Shown piece after piece: positions 9,512-17,921 of a DNA stretch of 64,000 nt. Made by a program: the position numbers and the translations under genes. Where the stretch lies: NCBI GenBank assembly GCA_016714795.1, contig JADKCA010000008.1, forward strand, positions 62,001 to 126,000. Reading direction: 5' to 3'. The first letter of the stretch is position 1. Every line of letters starts with the position of its first letter. Origin of the DNA: Sphingomonadales bacterium (GTDB lineage Bacteria > Pseudomonadota > Alphaproteobacteria > Sphingomonadales > Sphingomonadaceae). The notes below the pieces were generated by a model. It had not been told where the DNA came from. It saw nothing but the letters and a program-made list of their open reading frames with translations, and made no database searches.

Positions 9512-9569
9512 CCATCCACACCACCCGCGCGTCTAAGCGTCTCAGACGCAAAGACCAAGGAGATACGAC

Positions 9570-10169
9570 ATGGGTTGGCTATCAATGACGTCTGCCGGGA
9601 TGGGCGGACACACCAGGCCCAAAGCCTATCTCGACGCACAGTTCAGCTTTGCACCCGATGCCGCAAAGCAGCGTGACACAGGCTTGCGCGTGTTGCGTTC
9701 GTCGATGGTTGGCCATGTCTATTATGCCGCTGTCGAAAGCTATGACGATAAGGGGACCAAGTCGGTTTTTGCTGTGGTCTGCCTAACCCGCTGGAACCCC
9801 AAGGCCCGTGACGGTTATATCTTTGCGTATAAGGATCTCGACGAAAGCTGCGGCCCCTATGAAAGCCAATGTCCGGCGCGGATCCTTGATCTGTTGACCG
9901 AACCGGTCAACGACTATGCCCGCGAATGGCGCGCACGCTGTCAGGCGCGGCTGCTTCTTACCGGTCGCAAACTGCCCAGGACGGGCGACCGTCTGATCTT
10001 CCCAGAGCCGGTGCGGTTCAGTGATGGCTATGAAGGCCGGGAGTTCGAGGTCGTGCGAAGACAGCGAGCAATTCTGCTCCAGAGGCCGGACACGAGCGTG
10101 CTGTGCAAGGTATCGCGCCTGATGGAGCGCCGCTGGTCGATCGTTCCCGGTCCGACCACGACCCTGTAA
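9570..10169 (+). CDS. DUF6927-like conserved protein
   Basis: A 199-residue protein beginning MGWLSMTSAGMGGHTRPKAY, which I associate with the DUF6927 family found on alphaproteobacterial plasmids; its function is unknown. The middle has beta-strand segments (GHVYYAAVESYDD, VFAVVCLTRWNPKA) and a conserved Asp/Glu/Cys cluster, YKDLDESCGPYESQCPARIL. The C-terminal part (GRKLPRTGDRLIFPEPVRF) resembles a small beta-barrel. A purine-rich GGAG lies before the ATG. No membrane segment. The family name is from memory and should be verified. Confidence 0.6.
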   Translation: MGWLSMTSAGMGGHTRPKAYLDAQFSFAPDAAKQRDTGLRVLRSSMVGHVYYAAVESYDDKGTKSVFAVVCLTRWNPKARDGYIFAYKDLDESCGPYESQCPARILDLLTEPVNDYAREWRARCQARLLLTGRKLPRTGDRLIFPEPVRFSDGYEGREFEVVRRQRAILLQRPDTSVLCKVSRLMERRWSIVPGPTTTL

Positions 10170-10202
10170 TCGTGGCTTGCCCCATCCGTGAAGGAGTGTT
10201 GT

Positions 10203-10430
10203 ATGACAACGCGCACCAAGCCTATTGCCGGATCACCCCTGCGCGCGCAGCTGTGCAGCATTGAAAATGCCAATCGACTTGCGGTCCAGGTCGCCGATGA
10301 TGTCGCAAGCGATACCGCTGTGGTGCGAACCGGCAATCCCGATCAACCTTTTAGGGTGGTGCTGGCGAATTGCGTGGGCGATGCGCAGGTCATCTCGCGG
10401 ACCGTCAGGTGCTCGCGATCGGCAGAGTAG
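10203..10430 (+). CDS. Small conserved hypothetical protein
   Basis: A 75-residue protein from the ATG at 10203, with GAAGGAG at 10190-10196. The sequence (LCSIENANRLAVQVADDVAS, then QPFRVVLANCVGD) is unremarkable and soluble. Its position and strong ribosome binding site, directly after the DUF6927-like gene, make it a credible real gene of the accessory operon. Function unknown. Confidence 0.5.
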   Translation: MTTRTKPIAGSPLRAQLCSIENANRLAVQVADDVASDTAVVRTGNPDQPFRVVLANCVGDAQVISRTVRCSRSAE

Positions 10431-10491
10431 CATTAAAGGCACACATTTTGTCAGCCTTGACCTCCCAAATCCTTCCCTTCACACGATATGG

Positions 10492-11925
10492 ATGCCTTCC
10501 GAAACGACCCTCAACGCCAAGAATCTCGCCGGATTGGGCGCTGATCGGCTCGCTGAGCTACTGCTCGAACTGGCGCAAGGCGATGCTGCGGCGAAGCGCG
10601 CTCTGCGGATGGAACTGGCAAGCCGCAATGGTGGCGATGTCGGGGCGGAAATTCGCAAGCGGTTGGCCTCGATTGCCAAATCCAGATCCTTTGTCGACTG
10701 GCGCAGGATCAGAGAGCTGGCCAATGATCTCGACATGCAGCGCGCTGCAATCATGGCGCATGTGGCGCCCGAAAAACCCGGCGAAGCCTTTGATCTGCTC
10801 TGGCGGATGCTTGAGATGGCTCCAAAAATCTATGAGCGCTGCGACGACAGCAATGGCACAATCGGCACTGTCATCAGCACGGCACTGGATGATCTGGGTA
10901 TTGTCGCTGGTCCGGCTAATCTCGAAAAGGGCAAGCTCGCCGAAAGGGTATTTGAGGGCGTTTGCGGCAACGATTACGGTCAGTTTGATGGGCTGATCGC
11001 GTTGATGGCGGGAGCACTGGGGCAACAAGGACTTGGCCTGCTTAAAGCCAAATTCGAAGAGCTTGCAGCGAGGCCCCCGATAAAGCCCAATAAGGATGAA
11101 CGGCGCATCATCGCCTATGGCTCAGGCGGCCCTATATATGAGGACGACTTTGAAGCCACGCACCATGCCCGCCTCGTCAAACACGCACTCACTGACATTG
11201 CCGATGCGCTTGGTGATGTTGATGGCTATATCGCCCGCTTTTCGGATGAAGATCGCACCAACCCGGCTATCGCTGCCGGGATCGCCGAACGGCTGCTTGG
11301 CGTCCAGCGGGCGGAAGAAGCCATGGCGGTGCTCACTGGAGCCGAAGCCACATCGCAGGCCGGCGGCCATTGGCCTGATTGGCTACGGGTCAAGATCGAT
11401 GTGCTCGAAGCATTGGGGCGTATGGATGAAGCGCAGGCAGAGCGTTGGGCTGTTTTCGAGCGCACGCTCAGCTCGGAATATGTACGGTCCTATCTCAAGC
11501 GGCTGCCCGACTTTGACGACGTGGACGCGGAACGGAAAGCGCTGGCCCATGTTCAGCAATACGCCAATTTTCACCATGCGCTGTGGTTCCTTGTCGGCTG
11601 GCCATCGTACGAATTGGCAGCAGAACTGGTTCTGGCGCGCCACGCCGAGATCGACGGGAATAACTATGGGCTGTTGACCCCCGCCGCTGAGGCGCTGGAA
11701 CAGAATTATCCATTGGCCGCCACATTGATGCTGCGCGCGATGATCGGCTATTCGCTCGATAAGGCCAAAGCCACGCGTTACGGCCATGCCGCGCGGCACA
11801 TGCAAAGCTGCGAATATCTGGCCAAGCGGATTGAGAGTTTTGGCGATCACGCAGATCACGACGCCTTTGTAGCGGGCCTCAGGCTGCGGCATGGCCGCAA
11901 GAGCGGGTTTTGGAATGCAGGCTGA
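10492..11925 (+). CDS. DUF6880-like helical-repeat protein
   Basis: A 477-residue protein from the ATG at 10492 (MPSETTLNAKNLAGLGADRL). The frame is open further upstream, but that part overlaps the preceding small gene and does not look like protein. The family-typical start, LAELLLELAQGDAAAKRALR, and the helical TPR-like stretches across the protein (ERLLGVQRAEEAMAVL, YPLAATLMLRAMI) match proteins annotated DUF6880. A Cys/His-poor, soluble, probably scaffold-like protein; no catalytic motif was found. Function unknown. Confidence 0.7.
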   Translation: MPSETTLNAKNLAGLGADRLAELLLELAQGDAAAKRALRMELASRNGGDVGAEIRKRLASIAKSRSFVDWRRIRELANDLDMQRAAIMAHVAPEKPGEAFDLLWRMLEMAPKIYERCDDSNGTIGTVISTALDDLGIVAGPANLEKGKLAERVFEGVCGNDYGQFDGLIALMAGALGQQGLGLLKAKFEELAARPPIKPNKDERRIIAYGSGGPIYEDDFEATHHARLVKHALTDIADALGDVDGYIARFSDEDRTNPAIAAGIAERLLGVQRAEEAMAVLTGAEATSQAGGHWPDWLRVKIDVLEALGRMDEAQAERWAVFERTLSSEYVRSYLKRLPDFDDVDAERKALAHVQQYANFHHALWFLVGWPSYELAAELVLARHAEIDGNNYGLLTPAAEALEQNYPLAATLMLRAMIGYSLDKAKATRYGHAARHMQSCEYLAKRIESFGDHADHDAFVAGLRLRHGRKSGFWNAG

Positions 11926-11964
11926 GTGTTACGGTGTTCCGGCTCCGGCCCGGCAACTTGACAC

Positions 11965-12339
11965 TCAATGCGGTGTTGGTCCCCGGTCTGCCGACCATGC
12001 GGCACCCAGTTCAAACCCGGCATCGGGCGACACCAAGGGGCCATCGGGCTCTTCGGCCACATAGGGCGAGACAAGGTCGCGCCGCGTGATCCGCTTGCGG
12101 TTCAAACGTGCCGCGACAAGCCCTCTGGCCTTGAGCAGGGCTGCTAGCCAGTCGAGCGTGTCCAGCATCTCAACGACGCCGCGTCCGGCAAGCGCATAAT
12201 AGATCGCGCGCTGGAAATCGTCGCAGGCATTGCTCAATATTGCCGCCAGCTTGGCCCGCCCCTCAGGAACGCCATGGTGCACCCAGTCGACCGCTTGGGC
12301 GAGTTCGCGCACCGAGAGATAGGCATCGTCGATCCCCAT
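11965..12339 (-). CDS. Hypothetical protein, start uncertain
   Basis: 124 residues from the only ATG in frame (12339). Coding-like sequence continues upstream without a stop to about 12513 (GLDRAFYQFDLDIALRD reads like protein), but offers no ATG there, so either a rare start or an indel near the 5' end is likely. It contains a helical segment, DFQRAIYYALAGRGVVEML. It is the only minus-strand gene between 1.4 and 35 kb. Function unknown. Confidence 0.45.
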   Translation of the reverse strand: MGIDDAYLSVRELAQAVDWVHHGVPEGRAKLAAILSNACDDFQRAIYYALAGRGVVEMLDTLDWLAALLKARGLVAARLNRKRITRRDLVSPYVAEEPDGPLVSPDAGFELGAAWSADRGPTPH

Positions 12340-12613
12340 GCCGAGGCACAGATTGGCGACCGCGCGCTGCTGCGGGCGCAGATCGGGATCGCAGGCTGCG
12401 TCGCGCAGGGCGATGTCGAGATCGAATTGGTAAAAGGCCCGGTCAAGCCCAGAGTGGCCATTAGTCTGGAGATGACGTCCCGGCGCACGCAGTCGGGCCG
12501 AATTGCGAACATATCATGAACATACCCGTCAACTCCCCGTGACCGAGAGGCGAGGGGGAAGGGCAGGGGTGTCGGGACAATTGTCCTGCAGCTCTTGCAA
12601 GCAACCAAGGAGA

Positions 12614-13012
12614 ATGACGATGGCGACGACCATGCCTGCCGACGCTGCACCTGATGACGTGCAGCGCGCCTGCGAATGCGCGCGGCTCAACGATCTCTGC
12701 CGATCAGGCCAGCTGCGCGAAGCACGCACCGTGTTCACGCGCGGCTGCATCGATGCCTTTTGCGATCCCGAAGATCAGCTGAGCCTGTTCGCCGTCCAGG
12801 CCGCACTTGCCGCCAAGGTGCGTACCCATGAATTCAGCGGCGACGACGACCCGCATGGCGAGCGCGATTTCGGCGTGTTCGAGCATCAGCGGCAGAAACT
12901 CTTCTGGAAGATCGATTATTATGATCCGACGCTGAGTTTCGGATCGGAGGATCCGACTGATCTGTCCAAAACCCACCGCGTACTCACCATCCTGCTTGCG
13001 AGCGAATATTGA
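12614..13012 (+). CDS. DUF3768 domain protein
   Basis: A 132-residue protein with the DUF3768 hallmarks: ARLNDL near the start, NDDPHGEHDFG-like HGERDFGVFEHQRQKLFWKI in the middle and a C-terminal TRVLTI-like HRVLTILLASEY. The ATG at 12614 is 4 bases after an AAGGAGA-type ribosome binding site; an ATG at 12620 is an alternative. DUF3768 proteins are common on alphaproteobacterial plasmids and ICEs; their biochemical role is unknown. The next gene starts 22 bases after its stop. Confidence 0.8.
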   Translation: MTMATTMPADAAPDDVQRACECARLNDLCRSGQLREARTVFTRGCIDAFCDPEDQLSLFAVQAALAAKVRTHEFSGDDDPHGERDFGVFEHQRQKLFWKIDYYDPTLSFGSEDPTDLSKTHRVLTILLASEY

Positions 13013-13034
13013 TGCCGGGTCGGGAGTTGAGGCC

Positions 13035-13388
13035 GTGAGCCGCCACAGCCTTGTGCCCTTGCCCGAGCATGGTGCGATCTATGAAATTGCCATTGGTTGG
13101 GACCGTCCGTTGGGCAGTTTCTTCGTCATCATCTTTGGCACCCCTGACGACGATGATTCCGCCCCAGGCGGCGACGAGCTCACGCCGCTGCTCTGGGAAG
13201 GAGCCGCACCCGGCGCGCTGATCACCCCTGAAGCCGCCATCGCGTTCGCGGCACCCTATGCCGTCATTCCCGACGGGCTGGCGGCGCTGCTTGCTGCCGA
13301 TCGTCAAGCCGAAGGCGGCTCGGTGGACCGCCCCGCGCAACGCTCAGCGCTTGCGGCGCTTTGGCCCAAACCGAAAGGCAGACCATGA
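13035..13388 (+). CDS. Small conserved hypothetical protein
   Basis: A 117-residue protein starting at GTG 13035 (MSRHSLVPLPEHGAIYEIAI), preceded by a GGGAG-type site. A sequence pattern of beta strands (YEIAIGWDRPLGSFFVIIFG) precedes an acidic loop (DDDDSAPGGDE) and helices. It overlaps the following gene by 4 bases (13385-13388), so the two are probably co-translated. Such proteins occur in plasmid accessory operons; function unknown. Confidence 0.6.
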   Translation: MSRHSLVPLPEHGAIYEIAIGWDRPLGSFFVIIFGTPDDDDSAPGGDELTPLLWEGAAPGALITPEAAIAFAAPYAVIPDGLAALLAADRQAEGGSVDRPAQRSALAALWPKPKGRP

Positions 13389-14044
13389 CCGACTATCAGA
13401 CCGAAACCGCTTTCAGCCTTGTGGTGACAGCTGAGGAAGCCGCGCTTGTGGCTGAAGCTGTCGCGCTTGCCGATGCACTGATCGCTGCAAAGCCGGGTGA
13501 GGCGCTGCCCTCGCTCAGTCCGGCTTTCGCGGCGCTGTTTCCGCCAAGTCCCGCAGGCGAGGGCGATGCCTGTTCGGGGTTCCGCCAGCTGTTCAGCGAT
13601 GGTGAGTATCCCGACTTCGGGTGCGAGATCGTGGGCGAAGCCGGGGAGGGGGCAATGATCCGCTTTGCCGGATCGCAAGTCGACACCGATGCGATTGCTG
13701 AGCTGATCCGCCGTTGCTGTGTGTCCGCCTTGCCGCTGCGCTTTGGCTGGGCTTCGACCTGCTCCAAATATCGCGACAATGGTTTTGGCGGCGGGACAAT
13801 CGAGATCACGCGGTTCGATATCCGCGATATCATCAATCCAGATCTCGATGATCCGCTGCTGGTGCTGACCACCAGCGGTCGCGACGGCGAAACGCTCTTC
13901 TGGAACGAGGACGCAGGCTTTGGCCCGCTTGCGGCAGCAACGGTCTATACCGACCGCGAAGCCGAGCGCGTGACGGTGGTCGCCGCCGACGCGCCAGAAT
14001 GGATGTCGCTTCCGCGCCGGGTGCCGCCGGTGCATCTCGCCTGA
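13385..14044 (+). CDS. Conserved hypothetical protein
   Basis: A 219-residue protein from the ATG at 13385, coupled by ATGA to the previous gene. The N-terminal helix region is Ala/Glu-rich (TAEEAALVAEAVALADALI); the centre has FGWASTCSKYRDNGFGGGTIEIT and the C-terminus WNEDAGFGPLAAATVY. No known catalytic motif and no membrane segment. It closes the accessory operon begun at 12614. Function unknown. Confidence 0.6.
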   Translation: MTDYQTETAFSLVVTAEEAALVAEAVALADALIAAKPGEALPSLSPAFAALFPPSPAGEGDACSGFRQLFSDGEYPDFGCEIVGEAGEGAMIRFAGSQVDTDAIAELIRRCCVSALPLRFGWASTCSKYRDNGFGGGTIEITRFDIRDIINPDLDDPLLVLTTSGRDGETLFWNEDAGFGPLAAATVYTDREAERVTVVAADAPEWMSLPRRVPPVHLA

Positions 14045-14077
14045 GTAGGGCGTGGCTTCGAAAGGGCTAGGAGGTTG

Positions 14078-14105
14078 GCGCACCTGAACCCGTCAGCAGG
14101 TGCGC
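14078..14105. repeat. 9-bp inverted repeat after the DUF3768 operon
   Basis: GCGCACCTG (14078-14086) and CAGGTGCGC (14097-14105) pair perfectly around a 10-base loop, 34 bases after the stop at 14044. There is no T tract; it may end the operon in a factor-dependent way or be a binding site. Confidence 0.4.
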
Positions 14106-14131
14106 AACGATGGCACCTCGCTCATCCGGGC

Positions 14132-14162
14132 AAAAAAGAGGCCCGCCGGTCAGACGGGCCTC
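14132..14162 (-). terminator. Rho-independent terminator, minus strand
   Basis: On the minus strand the perfect stem GAGGCCCG/CGGGCCTC (14138-14145 and 14155-14162, 9-base loop) is followed by TTTTTT (14137-14132). No minus-strand protein gene is recognisable to its right, so the transcript it would end is unknown. Confidence 0.55.
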
Positions 14163-14287
14163 AGATGAGAGGAATTTGCACTTTCGCGCAAAAGCACTCG
14201 GGTCGCCGACTCAGCATAGCCGAATTTGGCCCGGATTTCCCCCACTATCTGCTTGCGCGAGTCAGTGGGGCCAAATGGAGTTGAACG

Positions 14288-14560
14288 ATGCTGCTTGAAC
14301 GCGAAACCTATATCGTCCTGTCGACCGCGCATCTTGCGCCATCCACAGCTGCAGCGCTTGCGGGACTGCCGATCCTCTGTGACGCGACCGACCATCGCTA
14401 CCGCATCCCTTTGGGGCCTGCACTCGAGTGGCGCGATGGCCTTCCATGCGATCTTGCCGAGCTGTTGACGACGATCGCGGCGGCGACACCCGAGGCTTGT
14501 GGCGTGATGCTCGATTGTGACGGGCCGGTCGTGACTGGCCTTGCCACTTTTGACTGGTAG
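14288..14560 (+). CDS. Small protein, possibly DUF5983-like
   Basis: A 90-residue protein, MLLERETYIVLSTAHLAPST, where the LSTAHL segment resembles the start of DUF5983 proteins, seen in plasmid anti-restriction neighbourhoods. The rest (LPCDLAELLTTIAAATPE) is not diagnostic. The start codon is preceded by weak purines. A good terminator follows at 14611, so it is probably a single transcription unit or the last gene of one. Function unknown; the family link is tentative. Confidence 0.5.
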   Translation: MLLERETYIVLSTAHLAPSTAAALAGLPILCDATDHRYRIPLGPALEWRDGLPCDLAELLTTIAAATPEACGVMLDCDGPVVTGLATFDW

Positions 14561-14610
14561 GAACGGCTTGGCTGACGCGTGATGCGCGGGGTGGATCTAT
14601 GGGTAATTAC

Positions 14611-14646
14611 TGGCTCTGGCGCTGCATGCGCCGGGGCCATTTTTTT
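14611..14646 (+). terminator. Rho-independent terminator
   Basis: A 12-bp stem with two G-U pairs, TGGCTCTGGCGC (14611-14622) and GCGCCGGGGCCA (14628-14639) with a 5-base loop, is followed by seven T (14640-14646). It ends the small gene at 14288-14560. Confidence 0.8.
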
Positions 14647-15259
14647 GCCTTCTGCCTGCGTCCGCTGGCGCGGCCTTGGGCAGGACAAAGGAGCGCGGGC
14701 TGGTGTCGCCCACCGGCTGCGCTGCGCTACGCCAGGGGGCGGCGTTGTCTGTCACCGCGCAGGCACTCTCCCGCCGGTCCGGGATGCTGGGCTGGCGGGT
14801 GCGGGCCATCCGACCTGCGCCCGGCTGGCCTCGCATCCTTGGCCCTTGGCATCTCTCTCTGGCCCTGCGGTGAGGGTGCCGTCTTTGGCGTGGCCTGTTC
14901 CGCTGCGGGGGCGGGCGAGCGGGGAAAGGGGCATTGCCCGGCGCGCGCATGGGCGCCGGACACCTTCCGCGCGCTGCCGGATGTGGGCGAACGATGCCAT
15001 CGCTCGGCTTGCGCGCTTAGCCCGGCGCTGCCGGTCTCAGCCCTGCGGGTAACGGCAAGGCCTATGTGCAAAAGCGGGTGCGGATGGTTGGATGTCTGCT
15101 GGATAGTGTGTGTTCGCCCCGCATTGTCCCTTCGGACCCAAGAGAGACGAGGGGGATTTTGATGCGGTGGATGTTCGTAGGGCGCGGCTCCTGCACGTGC
15201 ATGTCTGTCGCCCATATGCTAGAGGATGTTTTCAATAGCTGATCGCGTGGAGGTGCTTC
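14647..15259. other. GC-rich region without a convincing gene
   Basis: About 610 bases of very GC-rich sequence. Open frames exist on both strands, but their products are Arg/Pro/Ala/Cys-rich and low in complexity, as expected by chance at this GC content. A 5' leader for the DUF2384 gene at 15260 is likely. Nothing else identifiable. Confidence 0.5.
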
Positions 15260-15631
15260 ATGGTTGAGACACAGCATGATCCAGTGATCGACGGGCTCAT
15301 CGTTGATGCGGTCCTTGGCATCGATCCCATAAGGCTCGGCGACATGCTGCATATGACCCAGGCCGAAATCGCCGACTTGGCTGGCGTCTACCGGACCACG
15401 CTGGCGCGCAATCCCGGTTCGCCCGAAGTCCAGGCCAAATTGGGGCCGATTGCCACCATATTGTCGCGCGCAAGCGACGTGGGCGGCGGCCTTGCCAAAG
15501 CGGTGATCTGGTTTCGCCATCAGCCCATTGCCGCCTTTGGCTACAAGCGCGCGGTCGATATCGTCCATGGCCGCAAGGCGGGAGAGGTGTTGCGCTGGCT
15601 CGATGCGCTCGAAGACGGCACCTATGCCTGA
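15260..15631 (+). CDS. DUF2384 (Xre/MbcA/ParS-like) antitoxin, orphan
   Basis: A 123-residue protein with an N-terminal Xre-like helix-turn-helix (LGDMLHMTQAEIADLAGVYR) and a C-terminal MbcA/ParS toxin-binding domain (DVGGGLAKAVIWFRHQPIAAFG to RWLDALEDG). It is a paralogue of the next gene (shared pattern: ML or VLH, TQAE, WFR or WYR, FG) but has no RES toxin directly downstream. It may be a leftover antitoxin or an extra regulator of the neighbouring RES modules. The ATG is preceded by GGAGG-like GTGGAGG. Confidence 0.75.
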   Translation: MVETQHDPVIDGLIVDAVLGIDPIRLGDMLHMTQAEIADLAGVYRTTLARNPGSPEVQAKLGPIATILSRASDVGGGLAKAVIWFRHQPIAAFGYKRAVDIVHGRKAGEVLRWLDALEDGTYA

Positions 15632-15646
15632 CCGACGATATCGGCC

Positions 15647-15676
15647 TTGACCAAGGCAAAATGTCTCATATATGAT
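15647..15676 (+). promoter_or_regulatory. Probable promoter of first RES/Xre module
   Basis: TTGACC (15647-15652) and TATGAT (15671-15676) with an 18-base spacer, about 30 bases before the ATG at 15708. The -10 lies in an AT-rich patch with short symmetric elements (CATATATG) that could bind the antitoxin. Confidence 0.5.
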
Positions 15677-15707
15677 ACCCAAATATGGCATTTAAGAGAG
15701 CAATATT

Positions 15708-16067
15708 ATGAATATCGCTATTTTCCCGAACGCGCTTGCAGGGGATCATGTGGTGCCAGTTGGCATCACCGACGTGCTGCACATCACGCAGGCCGAGCTT
15801 GCCTCGACGCTTGGCATCCCGCGTGAGGCCGTTTCGAAATCGAGCCGCGTGCGCACGGTTTCGGTGCAGACGCGCTTGCGCGAGCTCGTCGACATCCTCA
15901 ATCGTGTGCTGCCCTGGGCCGGATCGCCACTTGCGGCCTACGCCTGGTATCGGTCGCAGAGCCTACCATCGTTCGGCGATGCAACTGCCGAGCAGCTCGT
16001 GCGTGACGGCCGCGCTGACGATGTGCGCCATTATCTTGACCGGATCGCTGCCGGCGGCTTTGCGTGA
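15708..16067 (+). CDS. DUF2384 antitoxin of RES/Xre module 1
   Basis: A 119-residue antitoxin: helix-turn-helix (DVLHITQAELASTLGIPREAVS) then the MbcA/ParS C-terminal domain (LAAYAWYRSQSLPSFGDATAEQLV to HYLDRIAAGGFA) that caps RES-domain toxins. It overlaps the RES toxin by 4 bases (GTGA, 16064-16067), the standard arrangement of these NAD-degrading type II modules. Own promoter at 15647-15676. Confidence 0.85.
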   Translation: MNIAIFPNALAGDHVVPVGITDVLHITQAELASTLGIPREAVSKSSRVRTVSVQTRLRELVDILNRVLPWAGSPLAAYAWYRSQSLPSFGDATAEQLVRDGRADDVRHYLDRIAAGGFA

Positions 16068-16603
16068 GCCTGCCACTCAGCCGGTTCACCGGCACGGTCT
16101 TTAGAGGCCATCATCCAATGTGGGCGTATGATCCCTTGTCGGGCGAAGGTGCTGCCCGCTTTGGTGGGCGCTTCAATCCTCTTGGGGTCAAAGCGCTCTA
16201 TACTGCGCTTCGGCCCGAGACCGCCTGGGCCGAAGCGCAGCAAGGCTTTGCCTTCAAGGCACAGCCGCTGACGCTCTGCGCCTATGATGTCGATATGGCC
16301 GACGTGCTTGATCTTGCCGATCCTGACGTTCGCCAGGCCTGCAATATCGCCGACGAGGATCTGTCTTGTGGCTGGGAAGATCTGGCAAGGCGGCGACTCG
16401 AACCACCGAGCTGGACACTGGCCACCCGACTGCGCGCGCAGGGCGTGGCTGCCATCATCGTTCCGAGCTTCGCGCCGGGTGCATCTGCGCGCGATCGCAA
16501 CATGGTGTTTTTCGACTGGTCTGGCGAACTACCGCATCGGCTCCTCGTCATCGACGACCAGAACCGGTTGCCGAAAAACCCGAGCAGCTGGATATTGCAA
16601 TAG
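16064..16603 (+). CDS. RES-domain toxin, module 1
   Basis: A 179-residue RES-family toxin, starting at GTG 16064. The name-giving residues are present: the arginine in the fold-start FRGHHP, RFGGRFNPLGVKALYTA, ETAWAE, and a conserved Ser/Asn region near the C-terminus (SFAPGASARDRNMVFF). RES toxins deplete cellular NAD+ by an ADP-ribosyltransferase-related fold and are held inactive by the co-encoded DUF2384 protein. Length and motifs look complete. Confidence 0.9.
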   Translation: MSLPLSRFTGTVFRGHHPMWAYDPLSGEGAARFGGRFNPLGVKALYTALRPETAWAEAQQGFAFKAQPLTLCAYDVDMADVLDLADPDVRQACNIADEDLSCGWEDLARRRLEPPSWTLATRLRAQGVAAIIVPSFAPGASARDRNMVFFDWSGELPHRLLVIDDQNRLPKNPSSWILQ

Positions 16604-16657
16604 GGTCAACATTGGGCGTTGGCCCAGTTCATTGCCGTCCGAGTCTCCGACAAAACC

Positions 16658-16687
16658 TTGACAATCGCACCAAATGATGCGTATAAA
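16658..16687 (+). promoter_or_regulatory. Probable promoter of second RES/Xre module
   Basis: TTGACA (16658-16663), 18-base spacer, TATAAA (16682-16687): close to the sigma-70 consensus and unusually good for this window. AGGAGA (16694-16699) follows as the ribosome binding site for the ATG at 16709. Confidence 0.65.
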
Positions 16688-16708
16688 CACATCAGGAGAA
16701 GCGTTTCT

Positions 16709-17146
16709 ATGGCAAGTGCTGTACTCAAGCCCAAATATCCGACCGCTCCAGCAGGGCTCCAGACCTTTGCAGGCGACGGCGATCGCAAGCGGCTGACCGC
16801 GCCTGCGGTAAAAGCGGTGCTGCGGCTCGTCCGGGCCTGGGGCGGCGACAATGCCGAAGGTGCGGCGCTGCTCGGCGTATCGACCAGTACGTGGGACCGG
16901 ATGAAGGCCGGGACCTGGGCCGGCACGCTCAGCCAGGACCAACTCACCCGCGCCTCGGCGCTGATCGGCGTGTTCAAGGGTCTGCACCTGCTTTTTGCCG
17001 ATTCCATGGCCGACCGCTGGCCACGTCTGCCCAATCGCGGGCCGATCTTTGCCTCGAAAACGCCGGTCGAGGCGATGATCGAAGGCGGCATCCCGCGCAT
17101 GCTCGAAACCCGGCTCTATATCGACGCATTGCGTGGCGGGCTCTGA
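16709..17146 (+). CDS. DUF2384 antitoxin of RES/Xre module 2
   Basis: A 145-residue Xre/MbcA/ParS-type antitoxin from the ATG at 16709 (MASAVLKPKYPTAPAGLQTF). It has the longer N-terminal helix-turn-helix region of this subgroup (AVKAVLRLVRAWGGDNAEGA, LLGVSTSTWDRMKAG) and the C-terminal half typical of RES partners (FKGLHLLFADSMADRWPRLP to YIDALRGGL). It is only distantly like the module 1 antitoxin. It overlaps the next toxin by 14 bases. Confidence 0.85.
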   Translation: MASAVLKPKYPTAPAGLQTFAGDGDRKRLTAPAVKAVLRLVRAWGGDNAEGAALLGVSTSTWDRMKAGTWAGTLSQDQLTRASALIGVFKGLHLLFADSMADRWPRLPNRGPIFASKTPVEAMIEGGIPRMLETRLYIDALRGGL

Positions 17147-17834
17147 CGCGCCGCCAGCGCACCCGCTGGTTCGCGAGGCCTTTCCGCGCACGATCCGGCT
17201 GGTCGCAAGCGCCCGGCTGTGCGACGCGGTGCTGGCACCTCTGGCCGATGACGACGACGAACGCGCCCTCCTTGCCGAAATCGAAGGCGCGACCAGCGGT
17301 CGGCTGATCGCCGAAGAACGCGGGATCGGTGGGCTCGGGGCGGATGAACTGGTCCACGGTGTCCCGCATGCCCGCTTCATCAACGCGAGCTTTGCCTATG
17401 CCAAGCCGCGCGCGCCGATGCGCTTCAACCCGGCCAACCGCGGTGCCTGGTATGCGGCCCTTGCGCTCGAAACGTGCATCGCCGAGGTCGGACATCATCT
17501 GACATTGGCGCTGGCGGACGCAGGCGATTTCAACGCCGTGGTTGACTATGGCGAGATGCTCGCAAGCATGTCGGGGCTGTTCATCGACCTGCGCGCGGCT
17601 GTTGGCCATGCGGCGCTCGATCCCGATCCTGCCACCGGCTATGCAGCGGGCAATGCGCTTGCGGCTGACGCGCGCGCGCAGGGTCACAACGGGATCATCT
17701 ACCCTTCGGTGCGTCACCCTGGCGGGATTTGCATTGCAGCGCTCTGGCCCAACGTCGTCCAGTCAGTGGTCCAGGGCAATTTGGTTCGGCTCATTTGGGA
17801 GGGCAGCCCGGACTATCGCTGGGAAGCGCTTTAG
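17133..17834 (+). CDS. RES-domain toxin, module 2
   Basis: A 233-residue RES-family toxin of the longer subgroup, starting at GTG 17133 inside the antitoxin gene. Seen motifs: PMRFNPANRGAWYAAL (Arg and Tyr/Trp of the RES pocket), ETCIAEVGHH (catalytic-type Glu), and a C-terminal HNGIIYPSVRHPGGIC segment with the conserved serine. Predicted to degrade NAD+. Two independent RES modules in tandem, with an orphan antitoxin before them, suggest duplication or accretion of addiction systems. Confidence 0.85.
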   Translation: MAGSDAPPAHPLVREAFPRTIRLVASARLCDAVLAPLADDDDERALLAEIEGATSGRLIAEERGIGGLGADELVHGVPHARFINASFAYAKPRAPMRFNPANRGAWYAALALETCIAEVGHHLTLALADAGDFNAVVDYGEMLASMSGLFIDLRAAVGHAALDPDPATGYAAGNALAADARAQGHNGIIYPSVRHPGGICIAALWPNVVQSVVQGNLVRLIWEGSPDYRWEAL

Positions 17835-17921
17835 CGCGCTGCCTCAGCTTCCGGCGTGAGAGGGGAGGAGGGTCGAACGGGGGAGGCGGGCAGGGTGCTC
17901 GCTTCGCTCGAAAGGATCCCC

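Noticed and set aside
14599..15162. 187-codon plus-strand frame in the GC-rich gap
   Set aside because: Arg/Cys/Pro/Trp-rich low-complexity product that begins within a transcription terminator; probably random.
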